Assembly: GCA_002633005.1 (NCBI GenBank)
Contig: NMRA01000286.1
Location: 8,596-32,280, forward strand
DNA length: 23,685 nt
DNA from: Phoronis australis
Taxonomy: Eukaryota; Phoronida; Phoronidae
Direction: 5' to 3'
How positions within the stretch are numbered: the stretch's first letter is position 1; each line of letters opens with the position of its first letter. Shown here in pieces: positions 1 through 10,200 of this stretch. The position numbers and the translations under genes were made by a program. The notes beneath the pieces are model-generated. The model saw only the letters and a program-made list of their open reading frames with translations, searched no databases and was not told the DNA's origin.

Positions 1-623
1 TTTTGAATATTGCAATGCATGTGTTCCAAAATCTAAATAACTTGGGTCCTATATTTTTGTATTAGTGCGCGCCGAATGAAAGTAATCGTGAGTGTTGCTG
101 TGTTGCAAAATCTCTTATCCTGGGCCGATTTGAAAAATTCAAAGTTGTACTCATATTTGTTTTCGCTCCTCTTTTCAAATATTACAGTAAAAACTACGTA
201 AAACTCTCTCCATAAAAAGTACAGTCTGCTAGCTAGATTGTAATCAGCTGATCATATCCGCATGAGCGAAGCCAATTATCCTCGCTCGTGATTCGATGAC
301 TAGAGCAGCTTGGCGGCATCCCTTTGATCGTGAGCCGAGCGCGACTCAGCCAAGGTGGATAAATACGGTCTAGTTCAATTTTCCATACCCCACCGTTTAC
401 CTTAACCACTGGGGTTAGAACCAATCTTATTTAGTGGGAATGTTCATAGCATGATCAAGTTACATAGTTTATGAATTCTCAATGCCTGAAAAAAATCTGA
501 ACTCGTGTCTTACAACATGACGTGGTGGCTATTTTTTGTGAAAAATGGAAAGTAGACTTCATGTTTAATTATTCTTGGGACTTTACATACAGATTAGTGT
601 CTCAGATGATTGCTTTACCCTCA
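1..623. other. No gene seen (left edge)
   Basis: AT-rich sequence without a cysteine-rich exon, RNA gene or clear repeat. A 63-codon minus-strand open frame at 233-424 has no recognisable motif, no flanking splice sites of note and no related copy here. I treat it as chance. Confidence 0.5.
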
Positions 624-629
624 TATAAC
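624..629. repeat. Target-site duplication of the MITE (left)
   Basis: TATAAC directly abuts the left terminus. The same hexamer abuts the right terminus at 1131-1136. Confidence 0.75.
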
Positions 630-1130
630 CAGGGCTTGGAATTTTCCGCGGAAACGCGGATTTCCGCTTTTTTCAAATGTGCTTTCCGCTTTTTTATAAT
701 ATTTCCGCGTAAAAAAATCGGATTTGATATAAAATTTCGGCGGCAAATTCCTTTGTTACCGCGGCGTTGCAGACTACGTTCACCTCGAAAAGCGGAAGTT
801 GCTCTTTATGTTTCGGAGGAACGTAAATTGTCAACATTGCCGGGGCATCGGAGACAGCTTGGGGGGATTTTCAATGGCGTCTCGTGTTATTGTTAAGCGC
901 GGCGACAAATACCACCGCTGTGCAGCAAAAATGTGTGGGTTGGGAGCGGACGGGGTGAACTAAAAGGACGCAGACGCATGCTACTGATGGTGGTAACGTT
1001 TTTTTTTTTTTTAGTCCTCCTGATTTTTGTCGGGGAAAGGTTCACATTGACCATTTCAAGGCTGGTTATCGGGCATGATTTGGGCCGTAAAAGTTTCCGC
1101 GTTTTTTGTCATTGGTCATTCCAAGCCCTG
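630..1130. mobile_element. 501-bp MITE, hAT-like termini
   Basis: The element starts with CAGGGCTTGGAAT (630-642) and ends with its exact reverse complement ATTCCAAGCCCTG (1118-1130). Both ends are flush with the direct repeat TATAAC (624-629 and 1131-1136), a likely target-site duplication. CAGGG-type ends are typical of hAT elements, but those usually make 8-bp duplications and only 6 bp match here, so the superfamily is an inference. The interior repeats TTTCCGC/CGCGGAAA motifs near both ends (645-700 and 1092-1102) as subterminal repeats. A 124-codon frame at 522-896 crosses the left boundary and is not credible as a gene. No transposase is visible, so the element is non-autonomous. Confidence 0.85.
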
Positions 1131-1136
1131 TATAAC
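1131..1136. repeat. Target-site duplication of the MITE (right)
   Basis: TATAAC directly follows CCAAGCCCTG and matches 624-629. Confidence 0.75.
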
Positions 1137-1595
1137 ACATACCAGCCATCGAAGCGCCTCTTTAAAAACATCCCAAGTCTTCATGTTTTCTTTGTTTGAA
1201 GGAAAATTAAAAAATCTTGAAATACTCTTTCTTAGGCCATAGACTATGAATTTAGCATGGAAAATTTAATTTGAGTTCATTCAGGGCTGAAGAGAAATCA
1301 TTGTTTTAAAGCTTTTAAAATCCAGATACAAATTTGCCACGTAATTGAAATCAATTGATGTTGTCTCAAGCAACTTGTTTATTTGGTCCAGAAGTATTGC
1401 GATTTAAGAAAAGCTAATATGTCAACATTTCATTGTTGAAAATGTCCATTAAGGCTGATCACAACTCTGTTGTGTACATTCATTAATTTGCAGCCTTTTC
1501 ATTTTTTCAATTATCGTATTTGTAGACTGAAGTGTTCACTAACAAACAAATTTGTAAAATTGCTACTCAAAACGTCATGAAATATTTTAGATGAC
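1137..1595. other. Intergenic or intronic sequence between two transposons
   Basis: AT-rich spacer separating the MITE from the foldback-like element. I see no exon, RNA gene or tandem repeat in it. Confidence 0.5.
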
Positions 1596-1603
1596 ATGTT
1601 GAC

Positions 1604-1738
1604 GGGTGAGAAACAATATGACCACCCGTCCTCTAAACAGGACCTCCGGGGATCAAATGGGACCGCCGCACCAGAAAATGGGACTGACGCACCTAAAAAC
1701 ATGGACCGCCCCACCACAAAACAGGACCGCCGGGGACT
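1604..1738 (+). repeat. Left terminal inverted repeat
   Basis: Pairs with 2899-3011. Built of tandem ~21-bp units containing GGACCGCC or GGACTGAC followed by an A-rich spacer. Carries one extra unit relative to the right arm. Confidence 0.8.
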
Positions 1739-2150
1739 AAAACTGCAATGACTAACAGGCTAAGATTTATTACCGTTAGGCCTACACAGATCATACAATG
1801 GTGCTATATACGTATGCATATGCAGGTCTTGTGCCGATTAATCCACCGAAATCTTTTGTGAGCAACAGACGACACTTCGCTTTGTAATACGCGGCGCTTT
1901 TGAGTTTTACTCATCACCATGTTACCAGCTGCGGTATGTAACTTATAAACAGTTGAAAGGTCAACAGTTAATAAATCTAACACAAAACAACCTCGTTGTA
2001 CGATTTTGAGCTAAATAATTATGATTTTATCCAATGCGTAAGTTTTAGAACAAAATGAAAATCATTTTCTCCAATTTGATGTTTAAAGTTAGTCAAGTAA
2101 AAAAACGGGCGTTGTCGGGTGAAGCATCATCGTACTAACTGCCTTTGTGT

Positions 2151-2209
2151 GGCAAAGCTGTATACTAAATATACAGCTTTGCTGTATACTAAATATACAG
2201 CTTTGTGCC
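2151..2209. repeat. Tandem hairpin repeat inside the foldback-like element
   Basis: AAAGCTGTATA, loop CTAAA, TATACAGCTTT (2154-2180) is a hairpin with an 11-bp stem. It is followed at once by a second copy of the same block (2181-2204). The outer GGCAAAG / CTTTGTGCC further extends the symmetry. Confidence 0.75.
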
Positions 2210-2542
2210 GATGTGGGTAAAAAAACTGAACATGTAAAATCTTCTTCCGGCGAATTTGTGTTATTAACGACACTCTTCCTTGAGTAAATTAAATTATTTC
2301 ATCGGCGCTCGAGAAAAATTGTTGTTCTGTCGTTATTCTGCGTTCTCTTAAGTTGGCTTACATTGGCCGGTTCCTTTCCCCCCGATTCTTCAGTCAACTG
2401 TTCTTCTACAAGGTTGCGTATCTGGCACAAAAAATTATCGAAACTGGTTTCATTTCGTTATAAGTTTTTAGTATTTTGATACCAGCAAACCGAATTTCAT
2501 AACAAATCTTGTTGCTGCCAAGTTGTCATCATCTTTCGAAAG

Positions 2543-2656
2543 ATGTCGCAAAATTTTTCTGAGGAAATGGCGCGTGCACATGTCACGAGGGCGACAGACT
2601 TATTGTTACAACAGTTCATTAGATTGTTTTTCACTCGAGCGGTTGCAAACTGTAAG
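2543..2656 (+). CDS. Candidate first coding exon within the foldback-like element
   Basis: An ATG at 2543 opens a 38-codon frame beginning MSQNFSEEMARAHVTRATD and ending AVANCK. It ends exactly at AAG|GTGAGT, a near-perfect splice donor at 2657. It lies between the inverted repeats, so it could be the 5' exon of a transposon protein, a captured host exon, or chance. I do not recognise the peptide, and I could not identify a partner exon downstream within the element. Confidence 0.25.
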
Positions 2657-2898
2657 GTGAGTGTTGGTTGACGCCTAGATTTTGCATGCGCTTGCGTCGG
2701 TCGCGCGCTCTACTACATGTTGATGTAAGTTTCACGACAAGGTGACGAGCAGAACTACCTAGGCTGTGGGAAATTTCGGGGATGTAATGGAGCTCAATAA
2801 CGCAAAGCTGTCAAGCTTTATTTTGGCGATAGTCTTTACACAGCTATATGACCGGTTACGTCATAGCCCGCAGTATCACACAAAGGCCTTAACTACTC

Positions 2899-3011
2899 AG
2901 TCCCCGGCAGTCCTGTTTTGTGGTGGGGCGGTCGTGTTTTTGGGTACGTCAGTCCTGGTTTGGGTGAGTCAGTCCGATTTGGAGGACCGGCGGTCATGTT
3001 GTTTCTCACCC
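2899..3011 (-). repeat. Right terminal inverted repeat
   Basis: Reverse complement of 1604-1738, with the same GGCGGTCCTG-type subunits read on the other strand and one unit fewer. Confidence 0.8.
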
Positions 3012-3021
3012 ATGATGTTGA

Positions 3022-4028
3022 AATACTTTGTCTTGTTTGCTTGCATGCTAAATAAAGCAAGTCAATAGATATGCACTGTCATTAGAAGGACAATCACAAC
3101 CACGCTCATTTGATACCAAGTTTGTCTCCTATTAGTAGAGTTTTTGCAAGTTGTTTGGCAGGTTTTCTTTATTTTTGAATAAATTCAAATGCATAGGCTT
3201 TCCCATCAAACTCCGAGGCTTTGTGGATAGGCACTGATATCTTGTCAATTGTCTCCATCTCATCTTCCGTTCAATGTACTCAAAATACGTCTTAAATTTT
3301 CAAATTTCCAAATTTCGAACCAAGAATCCGACCTGAAGGCCACTCGCTCGTTGGCTGAATTTCTCAGTTAGACTAGAACTAAAATCGCACATTGTGTTAG
3401 GATGAAGTATGTGTCAACTCAGCCCTTTAGTGTAACTCATTCCATCTCAACTTTAAGTAAAGAAAGACTTTGTAATGCGGACAAGGTCAGATAAAATCTG
3501 TATTTTTTCAACAGATAACCAATTTTTGTATCAATTAAGTTAGTGGTGAATAGTCACAGTGAATGAAGGAAATTTAATCTTCACTGCATACGCCTTTATG
3601 GTTTTAGGCTATTGAAAAAACATGTCCAGTACTTTAAAATTCTGAGGAAGGTCCCAGTTGGCACCAAAAAAAGTGTCTCTCTAGCTATACCTATATATAG
3701 ATATATCGTCGTACGGAAAATGCCAAATATTGTATCTAATGAGTGTCATCACGACTGTGAGGTGACATGCTATTTAGAAGTGTTAAACCATGTTAAATAG
3801 TGTTCTCTTAAAACATTTTCAAAATAAATGGTTTTCCACAGTGCTGCTTTGTTAGTGAGGGAAAATTTTCACAAGATTTCGTTGCAATTTGTTTTATCTA
3901 TGTTACACAGGGTATAAGTTGGAATGGTTTAGATTATGCTACACCTGACAACATTATACACTGAAAGCTTGCAGATGAGACATGTGCTGTGAGGTTACGT
4001 TTGAGTAATTAAATTTTCTTCATGACAG
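3022..4028. other. Intron or 5' flank of the cysteine-rich gene
   Basis: No exon with the CPxGxYC pattern is visible. The last bases before 4029 form a plausible acceptor (TTTTCTTCATGACAG). A 62-codon frame at 3612-3800 shows no features. Confidence 0.5.
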
Positions 4029-4264
4029 CCGATCTTACTGCGAGACATATGGCCTAGCCAAGGTCTCTGGACCTTGTGACCAGGGCTATTACTGCACATT
4101 GGGTGCATTGACTGCAAGACCAACAGATAGCACCACTGGAGACGAGTGCACCAGAGGTCACTACTGTCCACAAGGCACTGGCAAACCTGAGCTATGTCCT
4201 GCAGGTTACTTCTCAAACGCCACAGGCAACGTGGCATTTGGAGACTGCCAACTCTGCACTACAG
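4029..4264 (+). CDS. Cysteine-rich gene, exon 1 of window
   Basis: Acceptor ATGACAG at 4022-4028 and donor G|GTTTGT at 4265. The exon enters with one base (the preceding exon must end in phase 2) and leaves in phase 1. It encodes SYCETYGLAKVSG, then CDQGYYC, CTRGHYCPQG, CPAGYFSNATG and CQLCTTG, one full repeat unit. The preceding intron extends beyond the left edge of the window, since no upstream exon is visible in 4 kb. Confidence 0.82.
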
Positions 4265-7200
4265 GTTTGTGATTACAATCATGTGTTGATTATTATCATT
4301 ACGATTATTATTATTATTAATGTAAGATATGATTATTGTAAACAAATACAAAATGCAAGCTCACATTGATCTGCGTCTATCAAAATGATTGAGAATTCTA
4401 AAGTCGCTATCAACCATGTTCTGGTGTTGAAACTTTCTTCGTTGGCGCATTTACTGTTCTGAAACAATTCTACAGCACTCATATATCCTCTGTTTGACTT
4501 GAAATTGGTTTAATTAATTTGCCTGAAATTCCTGACATCACCATACTGCCTTGGCGACTGAAGCTAAATCCGACAAGCAACTGAACTGGACCTGGTCGAA
4601 ATGATAATGACCAGCCAGTTCTGCTCAAGTCTCAAAGTCATTTCACAACTGGATGAAGGTATTTTAGGCCTTGGATTAGTCATTGATACAGTTTAGCTTC
4701 TACATATGGCTGGGGTTGGGTAGCCCAGCTGTAGAGACGTAGGGAACAAGTTATTAATCATGAAAATATCTCTCCAAGAAAATTGGGGAATCTTTATTTT
4801 GGTAAAGGTAAAATCAGAAACATTGTTTTGGCTTCTTACTCAGTGACAGCTAATCAGTTCTCAGTATTAATTTTCTGTTTCACTGAAAATTTCTAAAACC
4901 ACTGAAAGAATTTAAAAGAAACTTTTTGAGTTAAGGTGGATTCATAAAGAAGTGATTTTTTATTTAATTTGTTGCCAATTTTCTGGACTCATTTTGTATG
5001 GCTCTAACTATGTCTAATTATATGTCTACGCTTAGGCTCCAAAATGGGTAGGTAGAATTCTGACTAGTGCCAGATATGACAAAAAATTCAAGACTATTTG
5101 GCAGTCCCTCTGTGGCATTTTAAATGACCGGTAAGAATTGAAATGTCAGACTCTTGTACAACATGAAAGTAATTGTGACCCCTAGTAGCTCACCTGTTCC
5201 AATTTGCACTATTTCACTTGCAAGTAGTTACTCAGTCACTTGATTAACCAGACCACATCAATTTTATGTAGGATCCTACTGCCAACTATCTGGGCTAACA
5301 CAGTCGTCTGGCCTGTGTTCTGCTGGTTACTATTGTCCAGAAGGTCAGAATGTCAGTTCCCCTGCTGACTATCAGTGTACCCCTGGACACTACTGCCCTA
5401 TAGGGACTCCCACACAGATAGCCTGTCTGTCTGGCACTTACCAAGATGAATTTGTACAGGTGAGTTATGTGAAGGTGGTGAATTTTATTTATAGCTTGGC
5501 ATGGGCAAAGGAGATGAATTCACTTAGAGAAGCAGTTGGTTCCCTGTCATCTACTGGGCTCCATTTCATGAAACTATGATTTAAATCTTAGCTTATTTAA
5601 GTCTTAAATTAACCAAAATAACAAAGCTGTCATTCTGTCACATGTAATGTTGCGCCTGTTGAACAATGCTGGTGACATCATGCCAACTATTGAGCGCGAG
5701 ACTTTAACTTTCATGAAACTGTGCCTTGGATTTTCCTTAATTCATTGAAGGTGTTCCATGTTTGTGTATGACAACTTGTCTAGTAGCTCATCTAGACCAT
5801 TTAAAGTGACATCATCAGTGAGAAAAGGGTTTTTGAGACAATCCCGGTAATAAATTTCACAACTTCACTTATTGCAGCCCAGTGTATTGCTGGCTCATTT
5901 ATTGGCTGAGGATAGTGTGTTCAACTAGTATGGCCTTGATTTCAGCGAATAGTTGGCAAACAACGGCAAAAAGTGGTGATTCGTAATAAAATTACCAAAA
6001 CAAGGAATTTTGTAGCTTCCTACCTCTGGTCAAAAGTAATAACTTCACAAAGTCTATGCTATCCAACATTAATACCAAAATGTGTTCTTTGATACTGTTG
6101 TAAAACTGATTATGTCCCTTTAATGTGTTGAACTTTGAAAAGGTCAACACAGTTTCCTTGCATGAACAATTCTGGGATAAATAAGGAAAGGGTTAACCTG
6201 TGGGTCATATCACTTGTTCATGCATTGGACGTGGTTGGGAAGTAGGTGACCTGTATTGTTTCATTGACAAATATTGTTGGACAATGGAGTCACACATAAG
6301 TGGGGGCCTTGTTGTTGTTGTTGTTGTTGTTGCTGTTGTTGTAGTTGTAGTTGTTGTTGTTGTTGAAATTAAGCTTACAGCCTGGAGCACTTACCAAGTT
6401 ACAGATGGATTGTATAGCAACTGCTAACCATGCAGCACTCAAGAGTGTAGCCCGGTCTTGTTCTTTTTTCAGCCTCGCATTTAATGGGCAAAATTATATA
6501 GGGGTGTACATTTAACTCAGGCAAAAGTCAGCCATTTTAGGTACCAGCTGAGGTGTACTGATTCATTTGGAATTAGTTTTTGTCCTTCTTGAAACAGAGG
6601 CTTCCTCTGATGGTCGTATGTTTGACATGGATGGTTTTGTTCAAATTACATAATTGGGCATTATAATTATGGTAATTAGAACTGCGTCTGGCACATTTGA
6701 AGGCAGCAGCTACTTACTGAGAGTGGAAACCACAGAAAAGTTCTGTTTGGATTGCAATCTTTGATTCTGTTGTCAGTTGATATTTTGTGTTCATCCAACA
6801 TGAAGAGCTCCGGCTTGTCAGTCTAGACTAGAGTGTGTCATCTGTGTGGTAGATTTAAATGTTCAGTAAAGTGTGTTGCCAGAGATGTCTAGTAAAGGAA
6901 ATCGATCTTGATGCTAAGGATTGCCTGTTCTGTAATTATTATGAAGTTCCAAAACTTGTAAAATTGGCTTTTCATAACAGCATTGTTTGGCACAGTTTTG
7001 ATGTCATTCAGTTTTCATAAAGAGGATATCTCTGGTGGTGTTTGGTACTTGGTGTTTGGTACTTGGTGTTTGTATTTTCTGGCATAATGTTTTTGTATGA
7101 CACTGTTTATCAAATATCATTAGGTATTATTTAGCTGGTTTAATGTAATATAATTTCTGAAACTTATCTGTTTTGCTTCACAGACGAGCATAGTAAGTCA

Positions 7201-10200
7201 AGCAAACCAATCACTATGTTTCATTTGTTAATCACCTGCTTCTTGCTGCACTGTGGTCAACTGGTAAATTGGTCAACTGGTCACTTCTCATTGTTATGCA
7301 CTGTGACACTGGTGATGGGCTGCACTATTGTGTTTACTTGTTAAAGCTGCCANCCACACTGGACACCATATATTAAATGCCATGGTCAATCCAACTTATT
7401 AATCCTGGTTTTGAGCAATATTGAACTGTCAGTTCTTTCTAAAACCCAGAAATCTTTCTAATCATAGTAAGGAGTAGGTTGAGGCATGTTTTTAACAGTC
7501 AAATGTCTAAATCAAGAGTAAGGCCAAACTGTGTTTTTAAGTGAGGTAGGTTTATCACCTTAAAAGTACACACGACTCCTCAGAAAGGACATGAAATGAC
7601 ATAGTAATTGCATTTTTTCTTAAATTTCAAGTTACTAGAATTGTATTTACAGCTTGGTCTTGGGAAATTAGCTTTAAATTGGCATTAAATCCATGCTTTG
7701 TTAAAAAATGTGACGCATGCACTGAGGGCCTTATAACTATGGGTATTGGTGATGTGTTAATGACATATTAAAGATATTCAAATTTATTTTTGGAAGAATC
7801 TCTTGTATCATTTAAAATATTTATTGAGACTGTATTTCTGTTACGTCGCATTTCTACCTACACAATTAATTCAACAGTTAAAAGTCTTTGAAAATTTGAT
7901 ATAACTTTAGGAAGTAAACTGTTTTAAATTGATATTTGGTTTCGATAGATAATTTCTGACGGTTCTTGTTAATATCCCTGTTGTCTATTTTCCAGTAGAA
8001 ATTTGAATTGTTTAAGAAACATCAAATGCATCTCTGTAATTGGTCTCCTCTTATTTATTTATTTGTGTATTGATGTATTGATGTATTTCTTAGACTTGTG
8101 TTTGTGGTCCACAAGTAAATATTTCCTGTGAAGAATAAATTAACATACACTCATTAACATGGCAATGTATCACTTTTAGCTGGATTGTAAAGAATGCCCT
8201 GAGGGTTACTATTGTGATGCCTCCATACAGAACGACACCGTCTGCTCTCACGGTGTTCAAAACCCTCAGCCGTGTCCTGTGGGCCACTACTGTCTCAATG
8301 GTACCAAGTATGCACTGGAGTTTGGCTGTCCTAATGGAACTTATAGGTGAGAATGTAATGTAAATAACTCGCTCTAGAATTTGAACTAAAATCAAACCTT
8401 TTGCAAAAATTATTTAAAGGCAACAGTTCATCTTCATGTGGCTATTCTGAGACTGATCAATTCCCAGTACTAACATTTGAGTTAGATCTGATTGATTGAT
8501 TGATTGATTGATTGGTTATTTAATTTCTTCTTGGTCATTTAATTTTTAAAGGAAAAGATAACTAATTCTTGAATTAGCATAGACTGTCCTAATTCCTTAA
8601 TTTTGTACAACCTAATCATTTTTAGTCGGTTTCTAAGAAAAAAATCAACCACGATGTACAACTAGTGAGAAACTGTGGACATTACAACAGTGTTAGAAGC
8701 CTAGTTTTGGTAATTATTTTTGTCCAAAGATTGTGAGGTTATGCCACATGCCACTTTTAATTGACCATTTATTTATTAGTACACCTTTGTTTGTGTGGTA
8801 TGTTCACTGAAAAGTTGACTTAAATAATTCGAAGTTAGCAATCCAAATAAATGTTTACAAAGTCATCAAGGGGCCTAGCTGTGAGGTCTAGGGGAGTGGG
8901 GGGAAACTGTTCTTGAACTTTTAAAAACCTTCCCCTTTTTCTCTTTTAGTGACCGTACACAACTGAAGCAGGCATCTGATTGCACACCTTACCCAGGAGG
9001 TCAGTACTGTGGCCAGGAGGGTCTGTCTAGTCCATCTGGTGGCTGTGTGGCTGGCTACATGTGCATGGACAAACAGACCGACAGATGGTACCACCAGTGA
9101 CATCTATAGTGCTTGCCGTTACTGTCCAGCTGGCTCCAACGACACCACTGACTGTCCACCTGGCTCATACACGCCAAACACAGGTATGATGGTTCAGGTG
9201 TTGAAATTCAAAATGTTCTGTGGAATTAAAAATTGGTGTGATATCAATAATGCTTTGAAATTTTTTTGTGTATTTATAAATGGATGCTAGATTATTGATT
9301 TGAAATTATGCTAAGTTGGTGAATTTTCCCATGAACTCCATTCAGTTCATGGTTTTATCACGTGTAATTTGAAATGTTAACTCACTGCATTAATGATCAA
9401 AAACAAAGGGTTCCACCTTAAAGTATGAACTGGTCTAAAGGTGGTGCTGCATGGTGCTATACGTCATCTTGCCTATAATCCTTTATGGTTTAACTGGAGT
9501 TGAAAACCTTTGACCTATCCGAATACCCAGACTTGATATTTATTACATATTATTCACTTTCTGTGATTATACTCATGATAATCCATTTACAGGACTACAG
9601 TCTGAGGCCCAGTGTACGTCATGTGACCCGGGCAAGTACTGCGCCAACTATGGTAACGCGTTTCCAACGGGTAACTGCACTGAAGGATATTAGTGTAGTG
9701 GTAACGCTTTTTTGGCTGCACCAACAGATGGTGTCACTGGAAACAAGTGCCCTGTCGGCCACTACTGTAAGGCTGGCTCTGGTGCACCTGTATTGTGTGA
9801 GCCTGGCACCTTCACTAATGCCGAGATCACAATCTCATGTCTTCAATGTACACCAGGTTCGTAATGTTGGGCAATATTTTCATAGGTACTCTGTTGCATC
9901 CTTTCTGCTTTTTTGCAGTAGTTTATTGTTTGTTTTATAGTTTAGTGAACTTTGTAACTGTTAAGATCTGTTAAATTTTTATTGTCACTAGACAAAAAAA
10001 GAAGATACACGAAATGGCTTGACAATATCTGATTTATTTATTTAGTGCTTCTGTTGTATTCTTGATTGACTGATGTAATTCAAATCCATGTTCCTAATGT
10101 GCTGCTTATATGACAAATTAAATGAATTCAAATTTTTTTCATCTTGTGTTCTTCACATTATACAGCCAATTTTCACGTGATCACTTTTGTCTTTCCCAAG

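Larger units (their letters stand above)
1603..3014. mobile_element. Foldback-like DNA transposon with long subrepeat-bearing inverted repeats
   Basis: Two long inverted repeats bound this region: 1604-1738 begins GGGTGAGAAACAA, and 2899-3011 is its reverse complement at roughly 80% identity. Each repeat is made of 21-22-bp subunits resembling GGACCGCCCCACCACAAAACA. The left repeat has one more subunit than the right, which explains 135 against 113 bp. ATGTTGA occurs just outside both ends (1596-1602, 3015-3021), a candidate 7-bp target duplication. Taking it as the TSD leaves a slightly ragged end (C on the left, CATG on the right, before GGTGAG). Long TIRs with internal tandem repeats are known from foldback and Galileo elements; Galileo, of the P superfamily, makes 7-bp duplications. 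The superfamily assignment is inference. No transposase is visible; the interior holds a hairpin repeat and one exon-like frame. Confidence 0.75.
5460..8179. other. Intron 2 (2.7 kb)
   Basis: No exon is needed between exons 2 and 3, which join in frame. It contains a GTT microsatellite, a 14-bp tandem repeat and a single N at 7353. No defined transposon ends found. Confidence 0.7.

Noticed and set aside
522-896. 124-codon frame near the left end
   Set aside because: It crosses the left terminus of the MITE and has no recognisable motif.
6200-6427. Open frames with poly-Val or poly-Thr on both strands
   Set aside because: They are translations of the GTT microsatellite.
9060-9080. Programmed frameshift in exon 4
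   Set aside because: No slippery site of a known type, and other lesions in the same gene point to damage or sequence error.
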